Of a DNA stretch of 64,000 nucleotides, positions 14,969-24,538 are shown piece by piece. A model generated the notes under the pieces. The model saw only the letters and a list, made by a program, of their open reading frames with translations. It did no database searches and was not told where the DNA came from. A program made the position numbers and the translations under genes. How positions within the stretch are numbered: the stretch's first letter is position 1; each line of letters opens with the position of its first letter. This stretch comes from Streptomyces sp. NBC_00083. GTDB lineage: Bacteria; Actinomycetota; Actinomycetes; Streptomycetales; Streptomycetaceae. Location of the stretch: contig NZ_JAPELY010000001.1 of the NCBI RefSeq assembly GCF_026343295.1, positions 2,170,001 to 2,234,000 of the forward strand. The letters run 5' to 3'.

Positions 14969-17167
14969 TTATCGTCCGCCTTCCGGCTGTTCACGCATTT
15001 TGTCGGCGAGCTGGGGCGGCATCGGCTCGTGCCGCGCGTACCTGCGGCTGAACTGTCCCGTGCCGTGCGAGAGGGACCTGAGGTCGAGGGCGTACCGGCC
15101 GATCTCGATCTCGGGGATCTCGGCCCGGACCAGGGTGCGTCCGGGGCCGGCCTGTTCGGTGCCGACGACGCGCCCGCGGCGCCCGGACAGGTCGCTCATG
15201 ACCGGGCCCACGTAGTCGTCGGCGACCATGACCCGGACTTCGGCGACGGGCTCGAGCAGCTGGATCCGGGCCTCCGCGGCGGCCTCGCGCAGGGCGAGGG
15301 CGCCCGCGGTCTGGAACGCGGCGTCGGAGGAGTCGACCGAGTGGGCCTTGCCGTCGAGGAGGGTGATGCGGACGTCGACCAGGGGGTGGCCCGCGGCCAC
15401 GCCCTTCGCGGCCTGGGACCGTACGCCCTTCTCGACGGAGGGGATGAACTGGCGGGGGACGGAGCCGCCGACCACCTTGTCCACGAATTCGACGCCGCTG
15501 CCCGGCGGCAGGGGCTCGACGTCGATCTCGCAGATCGCGAACTGTCCGTGGCCGCCGGACTGTTTGACGTGCCGGCCGCGCCCGGTGGACCGTGCGCCGA
15601 ACGTCTCGCGCAGGGACACCTTGTGCGGGACGACGTCGACCTGCACGCCGTACCTGCTGCGCAGCCGTTCGAGGGCGACGTCGCGGTGGGCCTCGCCCAG
15701 GCACCACAGCACCAACTGGTGGGTGTGCGGGTTCTGTTCGAGCCGCATGGTGGGGTCTTCGGCCACGAGGCGCGCGAGGCCCTGGGAGAGCTTGTCCTCG
15801 TCGGCCTTGCTGTGGGCCTCGATCGCCAGCGGGAGCAGCGGGTCGGGCATGTCCCAGGGCGTCATGAGGAGCGGATCGTCCTTGGCGGACAGGGTGTCGC
15901 CCGTCTCGGCCCTGGACAGTTTCGCCACGCACGCGAGGTCGCCCGCGACGCACCGGGTGAGGGCGCGCTGCTGTTTGCCGAAGGGGGAGGAGAGGGCGCC
16001 GATGCGCTCGTCGACGTCGTGGTCCTCGTGGCCGCGTTCGGTCATGCCGTGGCCGGAGACGTGGACGGTCTCGTCGGGGCGCAGGGTGCCGGAGAAGACG
16101 CGGACCAGGCTGATCCGGCCGACGTAGGGGTCGGAGGAGGTCTTGATCACCTCGGCGACGAGGGGGCCGTCGGCGGCGCACGCCGGGGTGGGGCGCGGTG
16201 TGCCCTCGGGGGTGGTGAGGTCGGGCGCCGCGCGCTCCAGGGGGGAGGGGAAGCCGCCGGTGATCAGTTCGAGGAGTTCCACGGTGCCGAGGCCGTGCCG
16301 GGCGCCGTCAGCGGCGGGCGCGGCGGCGAGCACGGGGTGGAAGGTCCCGCGCGCTACGGCCCGCTCCAGGTCGGCGACGAGGGTCTTGACGTCGATGTCC
16401 TCGCCGCCGAGGTAGCGGTCCATGAGGGTCTCGTCCTCGCTCTCGGCGATGATTCCCTCGATGAGCCGGTTGCGGGCCTGCTCGATGAGGGGGAGCTGCC
16501 CCGCGTCGGGGCCGGTCTCCTTGCGCTCGCCGGACGCGTAGTCGTAGACCCGCTGGGAGAGCAGTCCGACGAGACCGGTCACCGGGGCGTGGCCGTCGGG
16601 ACCGGGTGCGCCGTGGACGGGCAGGTAGAGCGGCAGGACGGCGTCGGGGTCGTCACCGCCGAACGTGCCGGCGCAGATCTCGGTCATGGCGTCGAAGTCG
16701 GCTCGGGCGGCCTCGAGGTGGGTGACGACGATGGCCCGCGGCATCCGGACGGCCGCGCACTCCTCCCAGAGCATGCGGGTCGAGCCGTCCATGCCGTCGG
16801 CGGCGGAGACGACGAAGAGGGCCGCGTCCGCGGCGCGCAGACCGGCCCTGAGCTCCCCGACGAAGTCGGCGTATCCGGGGGTGTCCAACAGGTTGATCTT
16901 GAAGCCGTCCCAGGCGAGCGGGACGAGCGAGAGCTGTACGGAGCGTTCCTGGCGGTGCTCGATCTCGTCGTAGTCGGAGACGGTGGCGCCGTCCTCGACC
17001 CGGCCCGCGCGGTTGACGGCCCCTGCCGCCAGCGCGAGCGCCTCCACCAAGGTGGTCTTCCCGGATCCGCTGTGGCCGACCAGCACCACGTTCCGTACGG
17101 ATGCGGGGTGGTCGGCCGTCGGGGCCCTGCCGGCGGCCCCGGGGTGTGCGTGTGCCTTGTCGCCCAT
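14969..17167 (-). CDS. Elongation factor G-like GTPase (EF-G2 type)
   Basis: The product (732 aa) has the EF-G domain order: GTPase domain, beta-barrel domain II (VAEVIKTSSDPYVGRISLVRVFSG), domains III/V and domain IV with GGSVPRQFIPSVEKGV. The P-loop GHSGSGKTT (31-39) is intact. Other GTPase motifs deviate: switch I reads RSVQLS instead of RGITI, G3 reads DTPGY instead of DTPGH (catalytic His lost), and G4 reads THLEAA instead of NKxD. It is therefore unlikely to be a normal translocase. The ATG at 17167 has GGAGGAA upstream. Confidence 0.9.
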   Translation of the reverse strand: MGDKAHAHPGAAGRAPTADHPASVRNVVLVGHSGSGKTTLVEALALAAGAVNRAGRVEDGATVSDYDEIEHRQERSVQLSLVPLAWDGFKINLLDTPGYADFVGELRAGLRAADAALFVVSAADGMDGSTRMLWEECAAVRMPRAIVVTHLEAARADFDAMTEICAGTFGGDDPDAVLPLYLPVHGAPGPDGHAPVTGLVGLLSQRVYDYASGERKETGPDAGQLPLIEQARNRLIEGIIAESEDETLMDRYLGGEDIDVKTLVADLERAVARGTFHPVLAAAPAADGARHGLGTVELLELITGGFPSPLERAAPDLTTPEGTPRPTPACAADGPLVAEVIKTSSDPYVGRISLVRVFSGTLRPDETVHVSGHGMTERGHEDHDVDERIGALSSPFGKQQRALTRCVAGDLACVAKLSRAETGDTLSAKDDPLLMTPWDMPDPLLPLAIEAHSKADEDKLSQGLARLVAEDPTMRLEQNPHTHQLVLWCLGEAHRDVALERLRSRYGVQVDVVPHKVSLRETFGARSTGRGRHVKQSGGHGQFAICEIDVEPLPPGSGVEFVDKVVGGSVPRQFIPSVEKGVRSQAAKGVAAGHPLVDVRITLLDGKAHSVDSSDAAFQTAGALALREAAAEARIQLLEPVAEVRVMVADDYVGPVMSDLSGRRGRVVGTEQAGPGRTLVRAEIPEIEIGRYALDLRSLSHGTGQFSRRYARHEPMPPQLADKMREQPEGGR

Positions 17168-17442
17168 GTCCGTTCCTCCCGGTTTCGTGCGCGGTGAGGT
17201 GGTGAGAGGGCGCGGACACGCGGACTCCGCGTGCGGAGGCGGCATCAGCGACGCCCGCGGTCATTCGAGCTTTGCACTCCGGTCACGGCGCGTCCATACG
17301 TCGTACGTGTCCTCACCTCCCACGGTGGCCCTCCGGCCGCCCCCGCGGGTGGCCCGGCGGTGCGGCCCGCCAGTCGTGGCTACGATGGGTCGGCCGGTGG
17401 CCAGCAGGGGCCGCGCGGCCACACCGACCCCTCGGGAAGGCC

Positions 17443-18108
17443 ATGCTGAACAAGTACGCGCGTGCATTCTTCACGCGTGTCCTCACGCCGTTCGCCGCAT
17501 TTCTGCTCCGCCGAGGAGTCAGCCCCGACGCGGTGACCCTCATCGGTACGGCCGGAGTGATGGCGGGTGCGCTGGTCTTCTTCCCCCGTGGAGAGTTCTT
17601 CTGGGGCACGATCGTCATCACCCTGTTCGTCTTCTCCGACCTGGTCGACGGCAACATGGCGCGCCAGGCCGGGATCTCCAGCCGCTGGGGCGCGTTCCTC
17701 GACTCGACGCTCGACCGGGTCGCCGACGGCGCGATCTTCGGCGGCTTCGCGCTCTGGTACGCGGGGCGGGGCGACGACAACGTGCTGTGCGCGGTGGCCA
17801 TCTTCTGCCTGGCCAGCGGCCAGGTGGTGTCGTACACCAAGGCGCGCGGCGAGGCGATCGGCCTGCCGGTCGCCGTCAACGGGCTGGTCGAGCGTGCCGA
17901 GCGCCTCGTCATCTCGCTGGTCGCGGCGGGCCTCGCGGGGCTGCACGACTTCGGGGTGCCCGGCATCCAGGTGCTGCTTCCCGTCGCGCTGTGGATCGTC
18001 GCCGTGGGCAGCCTGATCACGCTGATCCAGCGCGTCGTGACCGTCCGCCGGGAGTCCGCCGAGGCCGACGCGGCCGCGGCGCGGGCGGCCGGTGAGGCGG
18101 GCGCATGA
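17443..18108 (+). CDS. pgsA: CDP-alcohol phosphatidyltransferase (phosphatidylinositol phosphate synthase)
   Basis: The product (221 aa) is an integral membrane enzyme with the CDP-alcohol phosphotransferase signature DLVDGNMARQ...RWGAFLDSTLDRVAD (about 66-96), which supplies the metal-binding Asp residues, and about six membrane segments. Its place at the head of a patA-pimA operon indicates synthesis of the phosphatidylinositol (phosphate) anchor rather than phosphatidylglycerol phosphate. GGGAAGG precedes the ATG. The last four bases overlap the next start (ATGA). Confidence 0.88.
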   Translation: MLNKYARAFFTRVLTPFAAFLLRRGVSPDAVTLIGTAGVMAGALVFFPRGEFFWGTIVITLFVFSDLVDGNMARQAGISSRWGAFLDSTLDRVADGAIFGGFALWYAGRGDDNVLCAVAIFCLASGQVVSYTKARGEAIGLPVAVNGLVERAERLVISLVAAGLAGLHDFGVPGIQVLLPVALWIVAVGSLITLIQRVVTVRRESAEADAAAARAAGEAGA

Positions 18109-19001
18109 AGGACCGACTGACCGACGCGCTCTACGGACTGGGCTGGGCGGCCGTCAAGAAGCTGCCCGAACCCGCCGCGACCCGGCTCGGCCGGAGCATC
18201 GCCGACCAGGTGTGGAAGCGGCGCGGCAAGAGCGTGCTGCGGCTCGAGTCCAACCTGGCGCGGGTCGTCCCCGACGCCTCCGCGGCCCGGCTCGCCGAGC
18301 TCTCCCGGGCCGGGATGCGCTCGTACATGCGGTACTGGATGGAGTCGTTCCGGCTGCCGTCGTGGAGCCGGGACCGGATGGCGAGCGGCTTCGTGCCGGA
18401 GGACGTCCACCACCTCGTGGACGGCATCGCCGCGGGGCGCGGAGTGGTCGTGGCGCTGCCGCACATGGGCAACTACGACCTCGCGGGCGCCTGGGTCACC
18501 AGCAAGCTGGACATCCCGTTCACCACGGTCGCCGAGCGGCTCAAGCCGGAGACGCTGTACGACCGGTTCGTCGCCTACCGCGAGAGCCTCGGCATGGAGG
18601 TGCTGCCGCACACCGGCGGCTCCGCCTTCGGCACTCTGGCCCGGCGGCTGCGCGCGGGCGGCCTCGTCTGCCTGGTCGCCGACCGCGACCTGTCGGCCTC
18701 CGGGGTGGAGGTGAAGTTCTTCGGCGAGACGACCCGGATGCCCGCGGGGCCCGCCCTGCTCGCCCAGCAGACCGGCGCGCTCCTCCTGCCGGTGACGCTC
18801 TGGTACGACGACTCGCCGATCATGAAGGGGCGGGTGCATCCGCCGGTCGAGGTGCCGGAGACAGGCGACCGGGCCTCCAGGACGTCCTCCATGACACAGG
18901 CGCTGGCAGACGCCTTCGCCACCGGAATCGCCGACCACCCCGAGGACTGGCACATGCTGCAACGCCTGTGGCTCGCGGACCTGGAGGAGCGCCGAACGTG
19001 A
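18105..19001 (+). CDS. patA: Phosphatidylinositol mannoside acyltransferase
   Basis: The product (298 aa) belongs to the LpxL/HtrB-like acyltransferases. The HX4D catalytic motif HMGNYD lies near residue 122, and VADRDLSASGVEVKFFG forms the second conserved block. It is expected to acylate the 2-linked mannose of PIM at the inner face of the membrane. It overlaps pgsA by 4 bases and pimA by 4 bases (GTGA), so the three proteins are translationally coupled. Confidence 0.87.
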   Translation: MKDRLTDALYGLGWAAVKKLPEPAATRLGRSIADQVWKRRGKSVLRLESNLARVVPDASAARLAELSRAGMRSYMRYWMESFRLPSWSRDRMASGFVPEDVHHLVDGIAAGRGVVVALPHMGNYDLAGAWVTSKLDIPFTTVAERLKPETLYDRFVAYRESLGMEVLPHTGGSAFGTLARRLRAGGLVCLVADRDLSASGVEVKFFGETTRMPAGPALLAQQTGALLLPVTLWYDDSPIMKGRVHPPVEVPETGDRASRTSSMTQALADAFATGIADHPEDWHMLQRLWLADLEERRT

Positions 19002-20158
19002 AGATCGGCATCGTCTGCCCGTACTCGTGGGACGTCCCGGGCGGCGTCCAGTTCCACATCCGTGACCTGGCGGAGCACCTCATCCGCCTCGGCCACGAGG
19101 TGTCGGTGCTGGCCCCCGCCGACGACGAGACCCCGCTGCCGCCGTACGTCGTGTCGGCGGGCCGGGCCGTTCCCGTGCCGTACAACGGCTCGGTCGCACG
19201 GCTCAACTTCGGGTTCCTGTCCGCGGCGCGCGTCCGGCGCTGGCTGCACGACGGAACGTTCGACGTGATCCACATCCACGAGCCGGCCTCGCCCTCGCTC
19301 GGCCTGCTCTCCTGCTGGGCCGCGCAGGGCCCCATCGTGGCGACGTTCCACACCTCCAACCCCCGCTCCCGGGCCATGATCGCGGCGTATCCGATCCTGC
19401 AGCCCGCCCTGGAGAAGATCAGCGCGCGCATCGCGGTCAGCGAGTACGCGCGCCGCACCCTGGTGGAGCACCTGGGCGGCGACGCGGTGGTGATCCCCAA
19501 CGGCGTCGACGTCGACTTCTTCGCGAAGGCGGAGCCGAACAAGGAGTGGCAGGGCCAGACCCTCGGCTTCATCGGCCGCATCGACGAGCCCCGCAAGGGC
19601 CTGCCGGTCCTCATGAAGGCGCTGCCGCGCATCTTCGCCGAGCGTCCGGAGGCCCGGCTCCTCGTCGCGGGCCGCGGCGACGAGGAGGAGGCCGTCGCGT
19701 CGCTTCCGCCCGAGCTGCGCTCCCGGGTCGAGTTCCTCGGCATGGTCAGCGACGAGGACAAGGCGCGGCTGCTGCGCAGCGTGGACGTGTACGTGGCGCC
19801 CAACACGGGCGGCGAGAGCTTCGGGATCATCCTCGTCGAGGCCCTCTCGGCGGGCGCGGCGGTCCTCGCGAGCGACCTGGACGCCTTCGCGCAGGTCCTC
19901 GACCAGGGCGCGGCGGGCGACCTCTTCACCAACGAGGACGCCGACGCGCTGGCCTCGGCCGCGGTGCGCCTCCTCGCCGACCCCGAGCGCCGTGCGGGCC
20001 TGAGCGAACGCGGCTCGGCCCATGTCCGGCGCTTCGACTGGGCGACGGTCGGCGCGGACATCCTCGCGGTGTACGAGACGGTGACGCACGGCGCGGCGGC
20101 GGTCGCGGCGGACGAACGCCCCGGCTTCCGCGCGAGGTTCGGCCTGGCCCGCGACTGA
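18998..20158 (+). CDS. pimA: Phosphatidylinositol alpha-mannosyltransferase
   Basis: The product (386 aa) is a GT4/GT-B glycosyltransferase. The N-terminal Rossmann part opens with WDVPGGVQFHIRDLAEHL. The C-terminal part has GFIGRIDEPRKGL and the GDP-mannose-binding E-x7-E block GGESFGIILVEALS. Together with the two preceding genes it is expected to transfer the first mannose from GDP-Man to phosphatidylinositol. The start is GTG inside the patA stop. No hairpin terminator follows; a repeat-rich gap does. Confidence 0.9.
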   Translation: MKIGIVCPYSWDVPGGVQFHIRDLAEHLIRLGHEVSVLAPADDETPLPPYVVSAGRAVPVPYNGSVARLNFGFLSAARVRRWLHDGTFDVIHIHEPASPSLGLLSCWAAQGPIVATFHTSNPRSRAMIAAYPILQPALEKISARIAVSEYARRTLVEHLGGDAVVIPNGVDVDFFAKAEPNKEWQGQTLGFIGRIDEPRKGLPVLMKALPRIFAERPEARLLVAGRGDEEEAVASLPPELRSRVEFLGMVSDEDKARLLRSVDVYVAPNTGGESFGIILVEALSAGAAVLASDLDAFAQVLDQGAAGDLFTNEDADALASAAVRLLADPERRAGLSERGSAHVRRFDWATVGADILAVYETVTHGAAAVAADERPGFRARFGLARD

Positions 20159-20837
20159 GCCCTGGTCGCTCCGCGGCGCCGAGGTGGGCGCGGTGCCGGA
20201 TGCCCTACGTCTTTAGGGGCGCGGGGCTGTGCCGATTACGCGGCTCCGCCGCGGTGGGCGCGGGCGGCGGGCTGCGGCTCCGGGTGCCCTACGTCTTTAG
20301 GGGCGCGGGGAACTGCGGCGGGACGCGGGCACGGTCTGCAGACGAAAGCGGGGTTCCTGGGGCTCCGCCCCAGACCCCGTTCGCGCCTTGAGGGCGCTCG
20401 TCCTCAACCGCCGGACGGGCTGAGGTGGCCTGGATTGGGCACCCTGCCGTGGTCCAACCCCGCCAGGGGCGCGGGGCTGTGACACGTGCGCGGCTGCGCC
20501 GCGGTGGGTGCGGTGTCGGGTGCCCTCCTAGGGGCGCGGGGAACTGCGCGAGACGCGGGCACGGTCTGCAGTCGAAGGCGGGGTTGCTGGGGCTCCGCCC
20601 CAGACCCCGTTCGCGCCTTGAGGGCGCTCGTCCTCAATCGCCGGACGGGCTGAGGTGGCCTGGATTGGGCACCCTGCCGTGGTCCAACCCCGCCAGGGGC
20701 ACGGGACCAGGACACGTGCGCGGCTCCGCCGCGGTGGGCGCGCCGGACGGGCTGAGGCGGCCTGGATTGGGCACCCTGGGGGTGGGCCCGGCCGCACTGG
20801 ACGCCCGCCGAGGCGCCGCCCGGTAGCCTTGCCGCCC
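20159..20837. repeat. Gene-free region built of dispersed intergenic repeat units
   Basis: This 679-base stretch carries no convincing gene. Two long units repeat with a 230-base period (for example GCACGGTCTGCAG at 20330 and 20560), and a third partial copy follows near 20690-20780. Sub-modules are AGGGGCGCGGGG, CTGGGGCTCCGCCCCAG (a small hairpin, 20357-20373), CGCCTTGAGGGCGCTCGTCC and GCCGGACGGGCTGAGG. The same modules recur, often inverted, near 33.3, 38.0 and 55.5 kb. Confidence 0.85.
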
Positions 20838-21383
20838 GTGACCGTAACCCTCATCTGGATCGTCGTCGCCCTCGTCGCGATCGGCCTCTACCTCAGCTGG
20901 ACCGCCGGCCGGCTCGACCGGCTGCACGCCCGCATCGACGCGGCCCGCGCCGCCCTCGACGCGCAACTGCTGCGCCGCGCATCGGTCACCCAGGAACTGG
21001 CCACCAGCGGTGTCCTCGACCCGGCCGCCTCCATCGTGCTCTACGAGGCCGCCCACGCCGCGCGCCAGGCGGAGGAGGAGCACCGGGAGGTCGCCGAGAG
21101 CGAGCTCAGCCAGGCGCTGCGGGCCGTCTTCGGGGAGCCCGCACAGGTCGAGGCGGTACGGGAGGCGCCCGGCGGCGTGGAGGCCGCCGAGGAGCTGGCC
21201 CAGGCGGTGCGCAGGGTCCCGATGGCGCGGCGCTTCCACAACGACGCGGTGCGGGCGGCGCGGGCGCTGCGCAGGCACCGGACGGTGCGCTGGCTGCGCC
21301 TCGCGGGCCACGCGCCGTTCCCCCTCGCCTTCGAGATGGACGACGAGCCGCCGACCGCGCTGGCCGACCGGCCGGGGAGCTGA
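20838..21383 (+). CDS. LemA-like membrane-anchored protein
   Basis: The product (181 aa) has an N-terminal membrane anchor (VTVTLIWIVVALVAIGLYL), then mostly helical coiled-coil-like sequence. The end RFHNDAVRAARALR...PFPLAFEMDD resembles the LemA family C-terminus. Its function is unknown. The GTG start at 20838 puts the hydrophobic segment at the N-terminus; no strong Shine-Dalgarno is seen. It precedes pdxS on the same strand. Confidence 0.65.
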   Translation: MTVTLIWIVVALVAIGLYLSWTAGRLDRLHARIDAARAALDAQLLRRASVTQELATSGVLDPAASIVLYEAAHAARQAEEEHREVAESELSQALRAVFGEPAQVEAVREAPGGVEAAEELAQAVRRVPMARRFHNDAVRAARALRRHRTVRWLRLAGHAPFPLAFEMDDEPPTALADRPGS

Positions 21384-21503
21384 CCGCGGGCCACGCGGTG
21401 CCAAAACGATCCACCGGCTGAGCATTGGCCCTTGATGCGGACCGGGCGGGCGGGGTTCTCTCAGGTCAGCAGAATCCCTTTCGTCGCTCAGTGAGGTCGC
21501 TCC

Positions 21504-22424
21504 GTGTCCAGCACCCCTTCCAGCACCCCCAACGCCGACACCCCCGCCGTCGGCACCGCACGCGTCAAGCGCGGCATGGCCGAGCAGCTCAAGGGCGGCG
21601 TGATCATGGACGTGGTCAACGCCGAGCAGGCGAAGATCGCCGAGGACGCGGGCGCCGTCGCGGTCATGGCCCTGGAGCGGGTTCCCGCCGACATCCGCAA
21701 GGACGGCGGCGTGGCCCGGATGTCCGACCCGAACATGATCGAGGAGATCATCGGCGCGGTCTCCATCCCGGTGATGGCCAAGTCCCGCATCGGTCACTTC
21801 GTCGAGGCCCAGGTCCTGCAGTCCCTCGGCGTCGACTACATCGACGAGTCCGAGGTCCTCACCCCGGCCGACGAGGTCAACCACAGCGACAAGTTCGCCT
21901 TCACGACCCCGTTCGTGTGCGGCGCCACCAACCTGGGCGAGGCCCTGCGCCGCATCGCCGAGGGCGCGGCCATGATCCGCTCCAAGGGCGAGGCCGGCAC
22001 CGGCAACGTCGTCGAGGCCGTACGACACCTGCGCCAGATCAAGAACGAGATCGCCAAGCTGCGCGGCTTCGACAACAACGAGCTGTACGCCGCGGCCAAG
22101 GAGCTGCGCGCCCCGTACGAGCTGGTCAAGGAAGTCTCCGAGCTCGGCAAGCTGCCCGTCGTGCTGTTCTCCGCCGGTGGCGTCGCCACCCCCGCCGACG
22201 CCGCGCTGATGCGCCAGCTCGGCGCCGAGGGCGTCTTCGTCGGCTCCGGCATCTTCAAGTCGGGCGACCCGGCCAAGCGCGCCGCCGCCATCGTGAAGGC
22301 CACCACCTTCTACGACGACCCGAAGATCATCGCGGACGCCTCCCGCAACCTGGGCGAGGCCATGGTCGGCATCAACTGCGACACGCTGCCCGAGACCGAG
22401 CGCTACGCCAACCGCGGCTGGTAA
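21504..22424 (+). CDS. pdxS: Pyridoxal 5'-phosphate synthase subunit PdxS
   Basis: The product (306 aa) is the TIM-barrel synthase subunit. It builds PLP from ribose 5-phosphate, glyceraldehyde 3-phosphate and ammonia delivered by PdxT. Highly conserved blocks are [31 protein letters not shown], the second lysine region [17 protein letters not shown] and [22 protein letters not shown] start with GAGGT upstream. Six bases separate it from pdxT, as expected for a complex made from one mRNA. Confidence 0.97.
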   Translation: MSSTPSSTPNADTPAVGTARVKRGMAEQLKGGVIMDVVNAEQAKIAEDAGAVAVMALERVPADIRKDGGVARMSDPNMIEEIIGAVSIPVMAKSRIGHFVEAQVLQSLGVDYIDESEVLTPADEVNHSDKFAFTTPFVCGATNLGEALRRIAEGAAMIRSKGEAGTGNVVEAVRHLRQIKNEIAKLRGFDNNELYAAAKELRAPYELVKEVSELGKLPVVLFSAGGVATPADAALMRQLGAEGVFVGSGIFKSGDPAKRAAAIVKATTFYDDPKIIADASRNLGEAMVGINCDTLPETERYANRGW

Positions 22425-22430
22425 CCACTC

Positions 22431-23015
22431 ATGACCACCCCTGTCATCGGTGTCCTGGCGCTCCAGGGCGACGTACGGGAGCACCTCATCGCCCTGGCCG
22501 CGGCGGACGCCGTGGCCAGGCCGGTCCGGCGCCCCGAAGAACTCGCCGAGGTCGACGGTCTCGTCATTCCCGGCGGCGAGTCCACCACCATCTCCAAGCT
22601 GGCCGCGCTCTTCGGCATGCTGGAGCCGCTGCGCGAGCGGATCGCCGCGGGCCTGCCCGTCTACGGCACCTGCGCCGGCCTGATCATGCTCGCCGACAAG
22701 ATCCTCGACCCGCGCTCGGGCCAGGAGACGTTCGGCGGCATCGAGATGATCGTCCGCCGCAACGCCTTCGGCCGCCAGAACGAGTCGTTCGAGGCGACCG
22801 TCGAGGTTTCGGGCGTGGGCCCCGTAGAAGGCGTGTTCATCCGCGCGCCCTGGGTCGAGTCGGTCGGCGCCCGCGCCGAGGTGCTCGCCGAGCACGGCGG
22901 CCACATCGTCGCCGTGCGCCAGGGAAACGCGCTGGCGACCTCGTTCCACCCCGAGCTCACCGGCGACCACCGCATGCACGCGCTCTTCGTGGACATGGTG
23001 CGCGCCGCCGCGTGA
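22431..23015 (+). CDS. pdxT: Pyridoxal 5'-phosphate synthase glutaminase PdxT
   Basis: The product (194 aa) is a class I glutamine amidotransferase feeding ammonia to PdxS. The catalytic Cys is in [10 protein letters not shown], the Glu/Ser loop is [11 protein letters not shown], and the His-Glu pair is in SFHPEL near the C-terminus. Length matches the family. It directly follows pdxS. Confidence 0.97.
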   Translation: MTTPVIGVLALQGDVREHLIALAAADAVARPVRRPEELAEVDGLVIPGGESTTISKLAALFGMLEPLRERIAAGLPVYGTCAGLIMLADKILDPRSGQETFGGIEMIVRRNAFGRQNESFEATVEVSGVGPVEGVFIRAPWVESVGARAEVLAEHGGHIVAVRQGNALATSFHPELTGDHRMHALFVDMVRAAA

Positions 23016-23129
23016 AAGACGCCCGCTCCGGCTTCCCGCCCCGCGCGGGGGCCGGGCGACGGGCGGGCCGGGTCCCGGTAGGATCTCTGCCGAACGACGC
23101 AGAATGGGTTACGCGAAGGAGACAGGCAG

Positions 23130-23882
23130 ATGTCCGGCCACTCTAAATGGGCTACGACGAAGCACAAGAAGGCCGTGATCGATGCCAAGCGCGGCAAGCT
23201 CTTCGCGAAGCTGATCAAGAACATCGAGGTCGCGGCCCGCACCGGGGGCGCCGACATCGACGGCAACCCGACCCTCTTCGACGCCGTACAGAAGGCCAAG
23301 AAGCAGTCGGTGCCCAACAAGAACATCGACTCCGCGCTCAAGCGCGGTGCCGGTCTCGAGGCGGGCGGTGCCGACTACGAGACGATCATGTACGAGGGTT
23401 ACGGCCCGAACGGTGTCGCGGTGCTCATCGAGTGCCTCACCGACAACCGCAACCGTGCCGCCTCCGACGTACGTGTCGCGATGACCCGCAACGGCGGCAA
23501 CATGGCCGACCCGGGTTCCGTCTCGTACCTCTTCAACCGCAAGGGCGTCATCGTCCTGCCCAAGGCCGAGCTCTCCGAGGACGACGTCCTGGACGCGGTC
23601 CTGGAAGCGGGTGCGGAGGAAGTCAACGACCTCGGTGAGTCCTTCGAGATCATCTCCGAGGCGACCGACCTGGTCGCGGTCCGTACCGCGCTCCAGGAGG
23701 CCGGTATCGACTACGACTCGGCCGACTCCAACTTCGTCCCGACCATGCAGGTCGAGCTGGACGAAGAGGGCGCGCGGAAGATCTTCAAGCTGATCGACGC
23801 GCTGGAGGACAGCGACGACGTGCAGAACGTCTTCGCCAACTTCGACGTCTCCGACGAGGTCATGGAGAAGGTCGACGCGTAG
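23130..23882 (+). CDS. yebC: YebC/PmpR family transcription or translation regulator
   Basis: The product (250 aa) starts with the invariant [28 protein letters not shown]. It carries the three-domain YebC fold with [22 protein letters not shown] in the middle. Family members bind DNA or assist translation, and they often sit beside ruvC as here. AAGGAGA precedes the ATG. A strong hairpin ends the unit before ruvC. Confidence 0.95.
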   Translation: MSGHSKWATTKHKKAVIDAKRGKLFAKLIKNIEVAARTGGADIDGNPTLFDAVQKAKKQSVPNKNIDSALKRGAGLEAGGADYETIMYEGYGPNGVAVLIECLTDNRNRAASDVRVAMTRNGGNMADPGSVSYLFNRKGVIVLPKAELSEDDVLDAVLEAGAEEVNDLGESFEIISEATDLVAVRTALQEAGIDYDSADSNFVPTMQVELDEEGARKIFKLIDALEDSDDVQNVFANFDVSDEVMEKVDA

Positions 23883-23904
23883 GACCGCGCGGGCTGAGTG
23901 TTTT

Positions 23905-23940
23905 CGGCGGGCCGATGGGACACGTCCCATCGGCCCGCCG
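23905..23940 (+). terminator. Hairpin terminator between yebC and ruvC
   Basis: A perfect 16-bp stem (23905-23920 with 23925-23940) with loop CACG begins 22 bases after the yebC stop. Confidence 0.88.
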
Positions 23941-24007
23941 CCGTTGTCAGTGGCAGCGGATAGCCTGGCGGCAAGTCAAAGATCACCGAGGGACCGAGGG
24001 GGAGGCC

Positions 24008-24538
24008 GTGCGCGTACTCGGGGTGGACCCCGGACTCACGCGGTGTGGTGTGGGCGTCGTCGAGGGCACAGCGGGCCGGCCGCTCACCATGCTGGGCGTC
24101 GGCGTCGTACGCACGCCCCCGGACGCCGAGTTGGGCCACCGCCTGGTCGCCATCGAGCGCGGCATCGAGGAGTGGCTCGATGCCCACCGGCCCGAATTCG
24201 TCGCCGTGGAGCGGGTGTTCAGCCAGCACAACGTGCGTACGGTCATGGGCACCGCCCAGGCCAGCGCGGTCGCCATGCTCTGCGCGTCGCGGCGCGGAAT
24301 CCCCGTCGCCCTGCACACCCCCAGCGAGGTCAAGGCCGCCGTCACCGGCAGCGGCCGCGCCGACAAGGCTCAGGTCGGCGCCATGGTGACCCGGCTGCTC
24401 CGGCTCGACGCCCCGCCCAAACCGGCCGACGCCGCCGACGCGCTCGCGCTCGCCATCTGCCACATCTGGCGCGCCCCGGCCATCAACAGACTCCAGCAGG
24501 CCCACGCCCAGCACTCCGTCCGGAAGGTCACCCGATGA
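24008..24538 (+). CDS. ruvC: Holliday junction endonuclease RuvC
   Basis: The product (176 aa) resolves Holliday junctions made by RecA and moved by RuvAB. Acidic active-site residues are visible: D in [13 protein letters not shown] in [10 protein letters not shown], and the [12 protein letters not shown] block near the end. The GTG start at 24008 has GGGGGAGG close upstream and begins the conserved fold. The stop overlaps the ruvA ATG (ATGA). Confidence 0.97.
   Translation: MRVLGVDPGLTRCGVGVVEGTAGRPLTMLGVGVVRTPPDAELGHRLVAIERGIEEWLDAHRPEFVAVERVFSQHNVRTVMGTAQASAVAMLCASRRGIPVALHTPSEVKAAVTGSGRADKAQVGAMVTRLLRLDAPPKPADAADALALAICHIWRAPAINRLQQAHAQHSVRKVTR

Noticed and set aside
20159-20837. Small genes predicted in the repeat-rich gap
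   Set aside because: The frames encode Arg/Pro/Ala-rich peptides that follow the repeat period and lack ribosome-binding sites; the sequence is better explained as intergenic repeats.
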